A DNA stretch of 64,000 nt from Borrelia sp. P9F1 (GCF_030436115.1 NZ_CP129407.1:464402-528401); one strand, 5' to 3'; shown: positions 44,718 to 55,105, counted from the stretch's first letter. Notes: generated by a model not told the origin, from the letters alone. Made by a program: numbers and translations.

Positions 44718-44972
44718 ATGGCAAGAGAGAATAAGAGAGAGTTGGTCGGTAGGGTTGTTAGTGATAGGATGAGTAAGTCTATAGTTGTTGAAATTGTTCA
44801 GAGAAGAATGCATCCTATTTATCACAAATATCTAAAGGTTAGTAGAAGAGTTAAGGCTCATGATGAGAAGGAAGAATCGAAAGTTGGGGATAAGGTAAAG
44901 ATTATTGAGGCCCGACCCATTAGTAAGGAGAAGAGGTGGATGCTTGTTGGGGTTTTGGAAAAGTCAAAGTAG
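44718..44972 (+). CDS. rpsQ: Ribosomal protein S17
   Basis: 84 aa from ATG 44718; the longer frame from 44682 lies in rpmC. OB-fold motif [16 protein letters not shown] and [14 protein letters not shown] are typical. It is one of the primary 16S-binding proteins of the 30S body. Four bases after rpmC. Confidence 0.95.
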   Translation: MARENKRELVGRVVSDRMSKSIVVEIVQRRMHPIYHKYLKVSRRVKAHDEKEESKVGDKVKIIEARPISKEKRWMLVGVLEKSK

Positions 44973-44999
44973 TTTTGTTATTTTATAGAGGAGAGTAAT

Positions 45000-45368
45000 A
45001 TGGTGCAGATGCAGACGTATTTAACGGTTGCTGATAACACGGGCGGTAAGTTGGCTCAGTGCGTAAAAGTTTTGGGTGGTAGTAAGAAGCGTTATGCTAG
45101 GGTTGGAGACATAATTGTTGTCGCTGTGAAGCAGGCTATTCCTAATTCTCCTGTTAAAAAGGGAGATGTACATAAGGCTGTTGTTGTTAGGACCTCAAAA
45201 GAGATAAGACGCAGGAATGGAACTTATGTTAGATTTGATGATAATGCGTGTGTTATACTCGATGCTAATTTGAATCCAAGAGGTAAGAGGGTTTTTGGAC
45301 CTGTCGCAAGGGAGCTGAGAGACGCTAATTTTATGAAGGTTGTCTCATTGGCTTCAGAGGTAATATAG
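45000..45368 (+). CDS. rplN: Ribosomal protein L14
   Basis: 122 aa, normal. Signature: [23 protein letters not shown] and [20 protein letters not shown] at the end. L14 sits at the subunit interface near the GTPase factors. ATG 45000 follows AGAGGAGAG. Confidence 0.97.
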   Translation: MVQMQTYLTVADNTGGKLAQCVKVLGGSKKRYARVGDIIVVAVKQAIPNSPVKKGDVHKAVVVRTSKEIRRRNGTYVRFDDNACVILDANLNPRGKRVFGPVARELRDANFMKVVSLASEVI

Positions 45369-45378
45369 AGGTATAATT

Positions 45379-45684
45379 ATGAAGACAAAGTTGAGATTGG
45401 GGGATAATGTAAAGATTCTTTGTGGTAAAGATAAAGGGAAGATAGGTAGAGTTATTGGTATTGATAGGGGGAAATCTAGGATTACCGTTGAAGCTTGTAA
45501 TATGGTTAAAAAGGTTGTTAAGGCAAGAACGCCTCAGGAAAAGAGTAAGATAATTGATAAAGAGGCAGCTATGGATATCTCTAATGTGATGCTGTTTGTG
45601 GGTGGCGTGGCTTCTAGGGTAGGGTTTAGATCTGAAGGCAATGAAAAGAAGAGATTTCTTAAGAAGAATGGGGAGAATGTTTAG
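45379..45684 (+). CDS. rplX: Ribosomal protein L24
   Basis: 101 aa. N-terminal KOW motif [24 protein letters not shown]24 is an early assembly initiator of the 50S subunit. The C-terminal [18 protein letters not shown] is basic. ATG 45379; rplE begins 3 bases after. Confidence 0.95.
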   Translation: MKTKLRLGDNVKILCGKDKGKIGRVIGIDRGKSRITVEACNMVKKVVKARTPQEKSKIIDKEAAMDISNVMLFVGGVASRVGFRSEGNEKKRFLKKNGENV

Positions 45685-45687
45685 ATT

Positions 45688-46236
45688 ATGAGTTACGTGC
45701 CTGAGCTTAAGAGATATTATAGGGAAAGTATTGTAAAAGAGCTTGCTGAGGAATTTCAGTATAAGTCTATCATGCAGGCCCCTAGAATAGAAAAAATAGT
45801 TGTTTCTATGGGGGTTGGAGAAGCTGTTAAGAATAAAAAGCTTTTAGATTCAGCTGTTGCGGAGCTTAGTCAGATTACTGGCCAGAGGGCTGTAAAGACG
45901 AAGGCTAGGAGAGCCATTGCTGGTTTTAAAATTAGACAAGGACAGGAAATTGGTGCTATGGTTACCCTTAGGGGCAATGTTATGTATGAGTTTTTGTACA
46001 AGCTTATCAATTTAGCATTGCCTCGTGTTAAAGATTTTAGGGGGGTTAATGGCAATTCTTTTGATGGTAACGGTAATTATTCTTTTGGGATAGCAGAGCA
46101 GATAATATTTTCTGAGATAGATTATGATAAAATAGAGAGGGTGGCTGGCTTGAATGTTACGATAGTGACCACGGCTTTAAGTGACAGGGAGGGGAAGGCT
46201 TTGCTTTCTAGGTTTGGTGTGCCGTTTAGTAGTTAA
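45688..46236 (+). CDS. rplE: Ribosomal protein L5
   Basis: 182 aa, normal. [19 protein letters not shown], the loop [21 protein letters not shown] and [19 protein letters not shown] match L5, which binds 5S rRNA and contacts the P-site tRNA. ATG 45688. Confidence 0.97.
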   Translation: MSYVPELKRYYRESIVKELAEEFQYKSIMQAPRIEKIVVSMGVGEAVKNKKLLDSAVAELSQITGQRAVKTKARRAIAGFKIRQGQEIGAMVTLRGNVMYEFLYKLINLALPRVKDFRGVNGNSFDGNGNYSFGIAEQIIFSEIDYDKIERVAGLNVTIVTTALSDREGKALLSRFGVPFSS

Positions 46237-46250
46237 AGGAGTTTGTATTT

Positions 46251-46436
46251 ATGGCTAAAAAGTCAATGGTAATTAAGGCTTTGCGGAAGCCAAAATATAG
46301 AACAAGGCAAAATCGTAGGTGTAAGCTTTGTGGGAGGCCAAGGGGTTATATGAGGGATTTTGGTATGTGTCGTGTGTGTTTTAGGAAGTATGCGTCTGCT
46401 GGATTAATTCCTGGTGTTTCAAAGTCAAGTTGGTAA
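46251..46436 (+). CDS. rpsN: Ribosomal protein S14, zinc-binding type Z
   Basis: 61 aa, the short zinc form with two CxxC pairs (CKLC and CRVC), so zinc-dependent, unlike the long zinc-free S14. The sequence ends in [11 protein letters not shown], as in other type Z S14. ATG 46251 after AAAGGAG. A candidate for replacement under zinc limitation if a second rpsN exists elsewhere; not seen here. Confidence 0.96.
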   Translation: MAKKSMVIKALRKPKYRTRQNRRCKLCGRPRGYMRDFGMCRVCFRKYASAGLIPGVSKSSW

Positions 46437-46445
46437 GGAGAGTTT

Positions 46446-46844
46446 ATGTCGGTTACGCATTCGGTTGGGGATATGTTAACTAAGATAAGAAATGCAAGTA
46501 GGGTTAGGCATGAGTCTGTAGAGCTGAAGGTGTCTAGGATAAATAAGTCGATTTTAAATATCCTCAAGGAAGAAGGGTATATTAAAGAATATGGGTTGTT
46601 CGACAAAAATGGTATTTCTTTTATTAAGGTGGTGTTGAATTATGATAATAAGAGGAATCCGGCTATAAACAGGATAGACGCTATTTCAACTCCTGGTAGA
46701 AAGGTTTATTCTTCGTATAAAAAAATGCCGAGGATAAAGAATGGTTATGGTATTTTGATTGTGTCTTCTTCTAGGGGCGTTATTACTGGAAAGAAGGCTA
46801 GAGATAACAAGGTGGGTGGTGAGCTCATTTGTTCAGTTTGGTAA
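46446..46844 (+). CDS. rpsH: Ribosomal protein S8
   Basis: 132 aa. N-terminal THSVGDMLTKIRNASRV and the C-terminal PRIKNGYGILIVSSSRGVITGKKAR signature are clear. In E. coli S8 represses the spc operon by binding L5-region mRNA; whether this holds here is unknown. ATG 46446. Confidence 0.96.
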   Translation: MSVTHSVGDMLTKIRNASRVRHESVELKVSRINKSILNILKEEGYIKEYGLFDKNGISFIKVVLNYDNKRNPAINRIDAISTPGRKVYSSYKKMPRIKNGYGILIVSSSRGVITGKKARDNKVGGELICSVW

Positions 46845-46856
46845 AGAGGTGCATGT

Positions 46857-47399
46857 ATGTCACGTGTTGGTAAGCTTCCCATAAAGATATCAGATTCTGT
46901 TAAAGTTGGCGTTACGGACAATTTGGTAACGATTGAGGGGAAGAGAGGTAGATTGAGTCAGGTAGTGGGGGGTGGTATTAAGGTTAGGGTTGAGGGCGAT
47001 AGCATTTTTGTTGAGCGTTCTTTTGAGGATAAGCAGACGAGGGCTTTTCATGGGCTTTATAGAAGTTTGATTTTTAATATGGTTAAGGGAGTGACGGATG
47101 GGTTTTCAAGATCTCTTATTATTAATGGTGTGGGTTATAGGGTGGAACAGCAGGAGGGTAGCCTCTTTTTCAATCTGGGGTATTCAACTCAGTTTGAGTA
47201 TGTGATACCAGAGGGAGTTTCTATTAAGCTTGATGGTAATACTAAGATTGCAGTTGAGGGGGTGGATAAGTGCAGAGTTGGACAAGTCGCTGCCGAGATT
47301 AGAAGCTTGAAAGTGCCAGAACCTTATAAGGGGAAGGGGATTAAATATGACAATGAAATAATTAGGCGTAAAGTAGGAAAATCGGGAGTAAAGAAATAG
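46857..47399 (+). CDS. rplF: Ribosomal protein L6
   Basis: 180 aa, two similar domains. SRVGKLPIKISDSVKV at the start and PEPYKGKGIKYDNEIIRRK at the end are L6 hallmarks. It stabilises the factor-binding region of the 50S subunit. Normal length; ATG 46857. Confidence 0.97.
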   Translation: MSRVGKLPIKISDSVKVGVTDNLVTIEGKRGRLSQVVGGGIKVRVEGDSIFVERSFEDKQTRAFHGLYRSLIFNMVKGVTDGFSRSLIINGVGYRVEQQEGSLFFNLGYSTQFEYVIPEGVSIKLDGNTKIAVEGVDKCRVGQVAAEIRSLKVPEPYKGKGIKYDNEIIRRKVGKSGVKK

Positions 47400-47416
47400 G
47401 TTTTAGGTGATTATTT

Positions 47417-47776
47417 ATGAAGAGAATAAAAGAGGCTGAAAAAAGGAATATAAGACGCAGGAAGAAAATAAGAGGCAGAATCGGGCTCGGAGTGGCGGCC
47501 AGGCCCAGGGTTACTGTCTTTAAGTCCAATAGATATTTTTATGCTCAGGTTGTCGATGATGTGGCGGGGTGCACCTTGGCGAGTGTTTCCACTCTTGAGA
47601 AGAGCCTTAAATTGGGCAAAAATATTGATGATGTAAGGAAACTTGGAGAGGTTCTTGTAGGTAGGCTTAAGGAGAAAAATATAGATAAACTTGTTTTTGA
47701 TAGGAACGGTTATAAGTACCATGGACTTATTGCAAGCTTTGCGAATTCTTTAAGGGAAGCTGGTATTGATGTTTAG
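47417..47776 (+). CDS. rplR: Ribosomal protein L18
   Basis: 119 aa, with a basic N terminus ([15 protein letters not shown]) then [20 protein letters not shown], and [20 protein letters not shown] at the end. Binds 5S rRNA with L5. ATG 47417; rpsE follows in 12 bases. Confidence 0.96.
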   Translation: MKRIKEAEKRNIRRRKKIRGRIGLGVAARPRVTVFKSNRYFYAQVVDDVAGCTLASVSTLEKSLKLGKNIDDVRKLGEVLVGRLKEKNIDKLVFDRNGYKYHGLIASFANSLREAGIDV

Positions 47777-47788
47777 GAGGGAGATAGA

Positions 47789-48283
47789 GTGGAAGCTCAG
47801 GTTCAGAAGAAACAAATAGAGAAGTTAATATCACTTAATAGGGTTACTAAAGTTGTGAAAGGGGGGAGGAGGTTTTCTTTTGCTGCTTTTATGGTTATTG
47901 GTGATGGAGAAGGGCGTGTTGGTTGGGGATTTGGCAAGGCTAATGATGCTAGTGATGCAATAAAGAAGAGTTCTACGAATGCTAGAAAAAATTTAAGGTC
48001 TGTTCCCATTAAGAAGGGTACGCTTCCTCATATGGTTATTGGAGATTTTAAAAAGGCTAAGGTTTTAATTAAGCCGGCCACTGAGGGTACTGGTATTATT
48101 GCGGGTGGGCCTGTGCGTGCTGTAATGGAGGCTGTAGGGGTGCATGATATTTTGAGTAAATCTCTTGGGTCAAATAATTCTATGAATGTGGTGAAGGCGA
48201 CTTTTAGGGCATTCGATTTGGTTTTGGATGGTAGAAAAGTGGCTGGAATAAGAGGGAAGACTTTAAGAACTTTATGGGGTTAA
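47789..48283 (+). CDS. rpsE: Ribosomal protein S5
   Basis: 164 aa. The double-stranded RNA-binding-like start (VKGGRRFSFAAFMVIGDGEGRVGWGFGKA) and the GIIAGGPVRAVMEAVGVHDI segment are typical. Spectinomycin-resistance changes occur in the loop near residues 20-30, which looks ordinary. GTG start at 47789 after GGAGGGAG. Confidence 0.96.
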   Translation: MEAQVQKKQIEKLISLNRVTKVVKGGRRFSFAAFMVIGDGEGRVGWGFGKANDASDAIKKSSTNARKNLRSVPIKKGTLPHMVIGDFKKAKVLIKPATEGTGIIAGGPVRAVMEAVGVHDILSKSLGSNNSMNVVKATFRAFDLVLDGRKVAGIRGKTLRTLWG

Positions 48284-48286
48284 TTT

Positions 48287-48598
48287 ATGATTAAGAGAAA
48301 ATTAAGACTTCAGCTTAAGAAGAGTAGGTTTAAGTCTTCAAGATCTAGAGCTAAAAACAAGGCTTTTATTAAGAGGATGAAGGGAAATAGAGAGATTATT
48401 TCTAGGAGTGGTGTTGAGGTCGAGGTTGAGCTCAGGAGAAGCTTGATTGGAAAATTGGGTAACAAGGTTAAAACGTTGAGAGCTTTGGGATTGAAGAGAA
48501 TAGGAGATAAAAGAAGGCATAGTTTGGACAAGTCGGTACAGGGGATGCTTGGTAGGGTAATCAATATGGTTTTAATAAGCGAGGTGGCAAGTGATTAA
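48287..48598 (+). CDS. rpmD: Ribosomal protein L30 with long N-terminal extension
   Basis: 103 aa; ordinary L30 is about 60. Residues 1-42 are a strongly basic extension ([10 protein letters not shown], then [10 protein letters not shown]) and the L30 core begins near residue 43 ([30 protein letters not shown]). The core strands and the basic helix are intact. The extension has an Arg/Lys content suggesting rRNA binding. It starts 3 bases after rpsE. 8-base overlap with rplO. Confidence 0.9.
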   Translation: MIKRKLRLQLKKSRFKSSRSRAKNKAFIKRMKGNREIISRSGVEVEVELRRSLIGKLGNKVKTLRALGLKRIGDKRRHSLDKSVQGMLGRVINMVLISEVASD

Positions 48599-49028
48599 GT
48601 TGAGGAGTCCCTTGGGGGCTAATAAGGCTAGAAAAGTTTTGGGTAGGGGACCAGGGTCTGGTCTTGGGAAGACATCTGGTCGAGGTCAGAAAGGGCAGAG
48701 AGCTAGGAATACCTCGCCAAGGCCTGGATTTGAGGGGGGGCAAACTCCTCTTTATAGAAGACTTCCAAGGAGAGGATTTTCTAATTATGATTATAAAGTA
48801 AGATATGAGATTGTGGGGCTTGATGATATAGAAAAGAAATTTGAACCTGGTGATGTGGTAAGCTGTGGCACTTTGTTTGAAAAAGGGCTTGTAGGTAGGA
48901 ATGTTAAGAATATTAAAATTTTGGCTAACGGTAAGCTTACTAAGAAGGTTAATTTTGAAGTTTCTCGTATTTCAAAGTCTGCATCTGAACTTGTAGTAAA
49001 AGTGGGTTGTGGTGTTAAATTAATTTAG
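48591..49028 (+). CDS. rplO: Ribosomal protein L15
   Basis: 145 aa, glycine/basic-rich N terminus [41 protein letters not shown] start at 48591 inside rpmD. L15 is a late-assembly protein near the exit tunnel. secY begins 12 bases after the stop. Confidence 0.95.
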   Translation: MIKLRSPLGANKARKVLGRGPGSGLGKTSGRGQKGQRARNTSPRPGFEGGQTPLYRRLPRRGFSNYDYKVRYEIVGLDDIEKKFEPGDVVSCGTLFEKGLVGRNVKNIKILANGKLTKKVNFEVSRISKSASELVVKVGCGVKLI

Positions 49029-49040
49029 AATGGTAGTGGT

Positions 49041-50345
49041 ATGAAAGATTTGTTTTTCAATTTGTTTAGTATTAAGGATTTAAGGACTAAGTTTTTATTT
49101 ACTCTGTCTATTCTTTTTATTTTTAGGGTTGGTTCGTATTTGCCAATACCGGGAATAAATCCTGTGGCTCTTAGGAGTTATTTTAAGGCGCAGGCGGATT
49201 TTTCAATCACTAATTATTTTGATTTTTTTTCAGGCGGTGCTTTTAGTAATTTTTCTGTGTTTATGCTTGGTGTAGGTCCTTATATATCAGCCTCGATTAT
49301 CATACAGCTTCTCGTTTATTCTTTCCCTTCTCTTAAGAGAGTGCAGGAGGGTGACGGAGGCAGGAAAAGGATTAAGAAATATACAAAATATTTAACGATT
49401 ATCGCGGCTGTAGCCCAGGGGTATGCTACTAGTCTTTATGCTAGAAGTATTCCAGGTGCACTTAATATGCCTTTTAACAGATATATTTTTATTGCTATTT
49501 TGACGGTTACGGCAGGGACTTTTATACTTTTGTGGCTTGGTGAACAAGTCAATCAAAGGGGAATTGGGAATGGTGTGTCTTTGATAATTTTTTCAGGAAT
49601 AGTAGTAAGACTGCAGGCGGCTTTGTTTAATTTGTTTCAGGGGATGAGAGACCCATCTCAAAATATTAATCCCGTTTTTGTGATATTGGTTTTAGGCGTT
49701 TTTGTTGTGGTAGTAGTGCTGATTGTATATGAGTATAAGGCACAAAGAAGAATTGCTATACACTATGCTAGAGCAAATTCAAGGAGTGCTGTGAGTTCAT
49801 ACTTGCCAATAAAACTTAATCCATCAGGTGTTTTACCTGTCATTTTTGCGTCTGTTCTCATTACTTTGCCCTTGCAGATTTTGAGTGGGTTTGCTGAAGC
49901 TTCTGCGCTTGCAAGACAGGTTTTGTCCTATTTAAGACCCAATGGACTTTATTATACTTTATTGAATGTAGTCTTAATAGTAGGGTTTACATATTTTTAT
50001 TCAAAAATACAATTGAGTCCAAAAGATATAAGCAATAATATTAGGAAAAATGGAGGCACTATTCCAGGAATAAAGGCGGATGAAATGGAGGGTTATTTGG
50101 ATGGTATCATGAATAGAACACTGTTTTCGGGTTCTATTTTTTTGTCTATTATTGCAATAATTCCATTTTTGGTGCAGACTATTTTCAGATTCCCGTATGA
50201 TGTCTCAAGGATTATGGGTAGTTCTTCGTTGTTGATTATGGTGGGAGTAGCTCTTGATACGTTGATTCAGATTGATGCTTATTTAAAGACTCGGGGGGTA
50301 TCTAGTGGAAATGATAAAAGGAGTGCTTTTTTACAAAAAATTTAG
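49041..50345 (+). CDS. secY: SecY protein-translocation channel
   Basis: 434 aa with ten membrane segments. Family motifs: FRVGSYLPIPGINP, GVGPYISASIIIQLL, the plug region FFSGGAFSNFSVFMLG, and KLNPSGVLPVIFAS. SecY is the core of the Sec channel and the route for the many lipoproteins in this genome. It is followed by rpmJ and the alpha group, the usual spc order. ATG 49041. Confidence 0.97.
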   Translation: MKDLFFNLFSIKDLRTKFLFTLSILFIFRVGSYLPIPGINPVALRSYFKAQADFSITNYFDFFSGGAFSNFSVFMLGVGPYISASIIIQLLVYSFPSLKRVQEGDGGRKRIKKYTKYLTIIAAVAQGYATSLYARSIPGALNMPFNRYIFIAILTVTAGTFILLWLGEQVNQRGIGNGVSLIIFSGIVVRLQAALFNLFQGMRDPSQNINPVFVILVLGVFVVVVVLIVYEYKAQRRIAIHYARANSRSAVSSYLPIKLNPSGVLPVIFASVLITLPLQILSGFAEASALARQVLSYLRPNGLYYTLLNVVLIVGFTYFYSKIQLSPKDISNNIRKNGGTIPGIKADEMEGYLDGIMNRTLFSGSIFLSIIAIIPFLVQTIFRFPYDVSRIMGSSSLLIMVGVALDTLIQIDAYLKTRGVSSGNDKRSAFLQKI

Positions 50346-50354
50346 GGGTAGGTT

Positions 50355-50468
50355 ATGAAAGTTAGGGTAAGTGTGAAGCCGATTTGTGAAAAATGTAAGG
50401 TAATAAAGAGGAAGGGTGTTTTAAGGATTATTTGTGATAACCTTAAGCACAAACAAAGGCAAAAATAA
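50355..50468 (+). CDS. rpmJ: Ribosomal protein L36
   Basis: 37 aa, short of common ORF cut-offs. ATG 50355. Zinc-type with C11 and C14 (ICEKCK) then C27 and a His near 32 (IICDNLKHK), ending KQRQK. It lies in its usual place between secY and rpsM, 9 bases after secY. Zinc ligands intact. Confidence 0.93.
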
Positions 50469-50477
50469 GGGGATATA

Positions 50478-50855
50478 ATGGCTAGAATAGCAGGAATAGA
50501 TTTACCTAATGATAAACAGCTTCAAATAGCTCTTACGTCTATTTATGGCATAGGAAGGGCTAGGGCTTTGGAGGTCTGCAGAAAGACAGATATTTCGCCA
50601 GATAAAAAGGCTAGGGATTTAGATAATAATGAAATTAATAAGCTTAGAAAGATAGTTGAAAGTGATTATGTTGTTGAAGGGAAGCTTAGAAGTGAGTTGG
50701 CTATGTCTATTAAGAGGCTTATGGATATTGCGTGTTATAGGGGGCTCAGGCATAGGAAAGGATTGCCTTTAAGGGGACAGAGAACTAAAACTAATGCGAG
50801 GACTAGGAAGGGCAAGCGAAGAACCGTGGCTAATAAGAAAATAGCTGCTAAGTAA
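50478..50855 (+). CDS. rpsM: Ribosomal protein S13
   Basis: 125 aa. [29 protein letters not shown] is the N-terminal helix-two-turn-helix of S13, and the [25 protein letters not shown] tail reaches the subunit interface (bridge B1). ATG 50478. Confidence 0.97.
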   Translation: MARIAGIDLPNDKQLQIALTSIYGIGRARALEVCRKTDISPDKKARDLDNNEINKLRKIVESDYVVEGKLRSELAMSIKRLMDIACYRGLRHRKGLPLRGQRTKTNARTRKGKRRTVANKKIAAK

Positions 50856-50882
50856 GATTGTTTTGTTTATGGAGGGAGAAGA

Positions 50883-51272
50883 TTGAGCGCAAAATTATCG
50901 ACTAACAAAAAAAGAGTAAAGAGGACTATTGGAGAGGGTAATGTTTATATACAAGCTACTTTTAATAACACGATCGTAACTGTGTCGGACATAAAGGGTA
51001 ATACTTTAGCTTGGGCAAGTGCTGGGGGGATGGGATTTAAGGGAGCTAAGAAATCGACTCCTTATGCTGCTCAGATGACTGCTGAGTCTGCTTTGGGCAA
51101 GGTCAAGGATTTTGGCATTAATTATGTAAATGTCTTTGTGAAAGGGCCAGGGATTGGTAGAGAGTCTGCTATACGTGCTGTTGGATCAACTGGTATGGTT
51201 GTGAAGTCAATCTCAGATGTAACTCCGATACCGCATAATGGGTGTAGACCTAAGAAAACGAGACGAGTTTAA
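50883..51272 (+). CDS. rpsK: Ribosomal protein S11
   Basis: 129 aa. [42 protein letters not shown] and the C-terminal [17 protein letters not shown] are diagnostic. Start is TTG at 50883 with GGAGGGAGAAGA upstream. It sits on the platform of the 30S subunit. Confidence 0.97.
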   Translation: MSAKLSTNKKRVKRTIGEGNVYIQATFNNTIVTVSDIKGNTLAWASAGGMGFKGAKKSTPYAAQMTAESALGKVKDFGINYVNVFVKGPGIGRESAIRAVGSTGMVVKSISDVTPIPHNGCRPKKTRRV

Positions 51273-51288
51273 TTGGAGGAACTAACTA

Positions 51289-52320
51289 ATGTCTTTAGAT
51301 AAACTTTTGAAAGATTTTACTATACCTGATAGAATTGAGTTTTTAAGGGGAGAGGACGATGGTTCCTATGGGAAATTCGTAATATATCCTTTTGAGAAAG
51401 GGTTTGGCGTTACCATTGGAAATACTTTGAGGCGTGTTTTGTTGTCTTCTATTGAGGGATACGCTATATCTGCTATGCGAATTCAATCCAACCAGGGGGG
51501 ATCTTCGAGGGCTGTTTCAAGTGAGTTTGATTTAATACCTGGAGTTGTGGAAGATACGCTTGAAGTAATTGCTAATATTAAAAATATCCATTTAAAGTTA
51601 GATAAGGGGATTAATAGTACGGTTATAAGCTTTTCTGTTAATGGTAGGGATACTAACGTTTTAAAGGCTTCTGATTTTGAAAGAGAGGGTGTTGAGGTAT
51701 TGAATAAAGATTTGGTCATTGCTACGCTTTCAGGTGATGCAAGTTTGGATTTTGAGTTTCAAGTTAATTATGGGAGAGGCTATGTTTCTTCTGAACACAA
51801 TGCTAAGTATTTGGAAGAAGTTAATACTATTGCACTTGATTCTATATTTTCTCCAATAGAAAAGGTGTCGTACTCTATTGAGGACACTAGAGTAGGGCAA
51901 CGATCTGATTATGATAAGCTCATTATGGAAATATGGACAACGGGTGTGATTAGTGCTAATGATGCTATAAGGAAGGCTGCTTCTGTCGTGCGAGAGTTTT
52001 TACTTCCATTGGTAAATTTCGAGGATAAGATTGTTCAATCGCTTGAGGATTCTGAATTGAAAGATTCTGATTTGCTTAGTATGAGTGTCAAGAAGTTAGA
52101 TTTATCTGTTAGATCCTTAAATTGTTTGACTAAGGAAAATGTTAAAACTTTGGGAGAGCTCATTAGTAAGACTTCGGAAGAACTTTCAAAAGCAAGAAAC
52201 TTTGGGAAAAAAAGTTTAGAAGAAATAATTGAAAAGCTTAGTGTTTATGGGTTATTTTTAGGGATGGCTAAGACAGAGGCTATTAAAGTATTAAACAAAA
52301 ACGATAAAATATCTAAGTAA
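51289..52320 (+). CDS. rpoA: RNA polymerase alpha subunit
   Basis: 343 aa. N-terminal dimerisation domain with [22 protein letters not shown] (alpha dimer motif) and a C-terminal domain beginning near residue 270 ([25 protein letters not shown]) that contacts UP elements and activators. The determinants of the UP-binding loop look normal. ATG 51289 follows TTGGAGGAA. Confidence 0.97.
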   Translation: MSLDKLLKDFTIPDRIEFLRGEDDGSYGKFVIYPFEKGFGVTIGNTLRRVLLSSIEGYAISAMRIQSNQGGSSRAVSSEFDLIPGVVEDTLEVIANIKNIHLKLDKGINSTVISFSVNGRDTNVLKASDFEREGVEVLNKDLVIATLSGDASLDFEFQVNYGRGYVSSEHNAKYLEEVNTIALDSIFSPIEKVSYSIEDTRVGQRSDYDKLIMEIWTTGVISANDAIRKAASVVREFLLPLVNFEDKIVQSLEDSELKDSDLLSMSVKKLDLSVRSLNCLTKENVKTLGELISKTSEELSKARNFGKKSLEEIIEKLSVYGLFLGMAKTEAIKVLNKNDKISK

Positions 52321-52336
52321 GAGGAAACTGTTTCAT

Positions 52337-52708
52337 ATGAAGACCAGAGTAGGATTTAATAGATTAGACAGGAAGTCAAGCCACAGGAAGGCGCTTTTGA
52401 GGAATATGGTAATTTCTCTTTTTAGGCACGAAAGGATAACTTCTACCAAAGTTAAGTTGGGTGAAGTCAAAAGATTTGCTGAGAAATTAATTACTAGAGC
52501 GAAGGTAGATAGCGTGCATAACAGGAGAGAAGTTTCAAAGTTTATACACGACAAGTATATTCTTAATAAGTTATTTGTCAATATATCCCCCATTTTTAAA
52601 GAAAGAAAGGGCGGTTATACTAGGGTTATTAAACTAGGGCGTAGATATGGGGATGCTGCTGAGATGGCTATTCTTGAGCTAGTTGATAAAACCTTGGAAG
52701 AAAAGTAA
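52337..52708 (+). CDS. rplQ: Ribosomal protein L17
   Basis: 123 aa. N-terminal [31 protein letters not shown] and the conserved [15 protein letters not shown] are L17. It ends the alpha operon, next to rpoA by 16 bases. ATG 52337. Confidence 0.96.
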   Translation: MKTRVGFNRLDRKSSHRKALLRNMVISLFRHERITSTKVKLGEVKRFAEKLITRAKVDSVHNRREVSKFIHDKYILNKLFVNISPIFKERKGGYTRVIKLGRRYGDAAEMAILELVDKTLEEK

Positions 52709-52782
52709 TAGTCTTTACATATTAGGTATTTCCTTTTTAAGGAGTTATATTTAGTTAGTTTAGAGGATAAGGGGTAGGCTGT

Positions 52783-54324
52783 ATGTTGTATGTTACTTTT
52801 TCTTCTATTCTTGCTGTCGTTGTAGGCGTTGTATTAGGGTTTGCGATAAGAGTTGTTTTAGATAGGATTTCTTTATTAAATTTAGGTAAGAAGCTAGAGA
52901 AGATAAAAGAAGAAGCAATTTTAGAGATAGACAATGAAAAAAAGCAGATTGTTTCGAATGCAAAAGCTCAGATGCTTAAAGAAAAGAATCAGCAGGATAA
53001 GGAAATAAGAGAACGAAGGAATGAGATTTTTAACTTAGAAAAAAGGTTATTACAGAGAGAGGAGACGCTGGACAAGAGAATGTCTGCTCTTGATAAGCAA
53101 CAGAGTAGGATTGATTCTAGAGTTAAGGAATTTGAACAAAAAGAAAAGACGATACGAGAAAAAGAGGTTTCTTTGGTTAAGAAATTAGAAAATATTTCTG
53201 GCTTAACGAAGGAAGAAGCAAAAAAGATCGTCATTGAGAGAGTTGAAAATGAGGCTAAAAGAGATGCCCAGATTATTATCAATAAAAGTGAGCAGGAGGC
53301 ACAGCTTTTAGCAGATAAGCTTTCAAAGGATATATTGGTTTCTACCATGCAGCGCATGGTTACAGAGGTTAGCTCTGAATTTACTATCGCTTCTGTTGCA
53401 TTACCTGGCGATGAGATGAAAGGCAGGATAATTGGTAAGGAGGGGCGCAATATTAGGGTACTTGAAACATTAATAGGGGCGGATATCATTATTGATGATA
53501 CTCCTGAAGCTGTTGTTATATCTTGTTTTAATCCAGTAAGGAAGGAAATAGCTAAAAGAACTCTTGAACGACTTATTACAGATGGAAGAATTCACCCTGC
53601 AAGAATTGAAGAAGTTGTACATAGTGTTACTAATGAAATAAATAATATTATTCTTGAAGAAGGGGAGAAAGTAGTATTTGATTTGAATATTCATGGACTT
53701 GATAAGAGGCTTATTAGGGGGCTTGGTAGGCTTTACTTTAGAAGTAGCTATGGGCAAAATGTTTTAAGTCACTCAAAAGAAACAGCAATAATAGGTGAAA
53801 TTCTAGCTAAAGAGATGAAATTGGATCCTGTTGTTGTAAAGAGAGCATGTCTTTTGCATGACATTGGTAAGGGCATGGAAAGTATTTCCGAAAATAGTGA
53901 GGGGCATGCTATTACGGGAGCTGAGCTTGCGCAAAGCTGTGGAGAGAGTGATATTGTTGTTAATGCTATTGCTGCCCATCATAATGAAATAAAACCGGAG
54001 AGCCTTGAGGCTATTGTTGTTCAAATAGCAGATGCTATTTCTGCATCTCGTCCCGGTGCAAGACGTGAAAGTTTGAATAATTATATAAACAGGCTGAAAA
54101 GACTAGAAGAAATTGCTTATGGATTTGAGGGCGTTCAAAAATGTTATGCAATTCAGGCTGGGCGTGAAGTTAGGATTATTGTTGATAATTTATTGGTTAA
54201 TGATGAGAAAGCCACTGTGCTTGCAAGGAACATTGCAAAGAAAATAGAAGTTGAGATGAGATATCCTGGTAAAATTAAAGTTACTATTATTCGAGAAACC
54301 AGAGTTATTGAATATGCAAGATAG
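52783..54324 (+). CDS. rny: Ribonuclease Y
   Basis: 513 aa. An N-terminal membrane anchor (residues 3-24, SSILAVVVGVVLGFAIRVVL) precedes a long coiled coil (about 30-190), a KH domain around 205-260 (GRIIGKEGRNIRVLETLIGAD) and an HD domain with CLLHDIGKGME and AAHHNEIK. RNase Y initiates mRNA decay from the membrane. The 3' end overlaps ymdB by 11-17 bases, the ymdA-ymdB pairing seen in Bacillus. ATG 52783 follows AAGGGGTAGG. Equivalent of BB_0504. Confidence 0.95.
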   Translation: MLYVTFSSILAVVVGVVLGFAIRVVLDRISLLNLGKKLEKIKEEAILEIDNEKKQIVSNAKAQMLKEKNQQDKEIRERRNEIFNLEKRLLQREETLDKRMSALDKQQSRIDSRVKEFEQKEKTIREKEVSLVKKLENISGLTKEEAKKIVIERVENEAKRDAQIIINKSEQEAQLLADKLSKDILVSTMQRMVTEVSSEFTIASVALPGDEMKGRIIGKEGRNIRVLETLIGADIIIDDTPEAVVISCFNPVRKEIAKRTLERLITDGRIHPARIEEVVHSVTNEINNIILEEGEKVVFDLNIHGLDKRLIRGLGRLYFRSSYGQNVLSHSKETAIIGEILAKEMKLDPVVVKRACLLHDIGKGMESISENSEGHAITGAELAQSCGESDIVVNAIAAHHNEIKPESLEAIVVQIADAISASRPGARRESLNNYINRLKRLEEIAYGFEGVQKCYAIQAGREVRIIVDNLLVNDEKATVLARNIAKKIEVEMRYPGKIKVTIIRETRVIEYAR

Positions 54325-55105
54325 TGACATTATTAGAACTTTAATAATTGGGGACATAATAGGTGATTCGGGGTTGAAAAAGGTTTTTTTTAACCTCAAG
54401 ATCCTTAAAGATAAATATAACGTAGATCTCGTTATTGCTAATGGGGAAAATTCATCTGGTGGGTTTGGAATTACCACAGAGATAGCGGATAATCTTTTTA
54501 AAGCTGGTGTTAATGTTGTTACTACAGGTAATCATGTCTATTCTGACTATAGTATAAAAGAATATTTAAATAAGCAGAAATGTATTTTAAGACCAAATAA
54601 TTTTTCAGATTTACTTGAAGGGCATGGCTATTGTATTTTAAGTGTCAGAAATGAAAAGGTTGCTGTTGTAAATATTCAAGGGTTTTTAGGGATGACTTTT
54701 ATTGTTAAAAACCCTTTTGAAAATATAAAGAAGTTTGTAAATATGATCGGGAATAAGGTCAAAACTATTTTTGTTGATTTTCATGCTGAGAGTAATTATG
54801 AAAAAGAGAGCTTTGGATATTTCTTAGATGGGCTTGTCACGGGAGTTGTTGGCACTCACACGCACATAATGACTCAAGACGAGAGAATTTTAGAAAAGGG
54901 AACTGCTTATATTAGTGATCTTGGTATGACAGGTAGTTTAAATTCTGTAATAGGATTTAGTCCGGAAATTTCTCTTAAGGGGTTGCTTGAATATGTATCC
55001 TTACGGACAGAGGTTGTTGAGGATAATGTGATTATACAAGGGGTTGTTATTACTTCTGATATAAAGACAGGACGTGCTTTAAAGATTGAGAGAATACAGA
55101 GATAG
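54314..55105 (+). CDS. ymdB: YmdB-type phosphodiesterase (intact)
   Basis: 263 aa from ATG 54314 (TTG 54308 is a possible start two codons earlier). All metal-site motifs are kept: GDIIGD, NGENSSGGFG, TTGNHVY, DFHAES and GTHTH. In Bacillus YmdB affects biofilm and motility decisions and degrades cyclic nucleotides in vitro; it may act with RNase Y, with whose gene it overlaps. Its decayed paralogue is the gene at 32601. Normal length. It overlaps the TlyA-like gene by 20 bases. Equivalent of BB_0505. Confidence 0.9.
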   Translation: MQDSDIIRTLIIGDIIGDSGLKKVFFNLKILKDKYNVDLVIANGENSSGGFGITTEIADNLFKAGVNVVTTGNHVYSDYSIKEYLNKQKCILRPNNFSDLLEGHGYCILSVRNEKVAVVNIQGFLGMTFIVKNPFENIKKFVNMIGNKVKTIFVDFHAESNYEKESFGYFLDGLVTGVVGTHTHIMTQDERILEKGTAYISDLGMTGSLNSVIGFSPEISLKGLLEYVSLRTEVVEDNVIIQGVVITSDIKTGRALKIERIQR

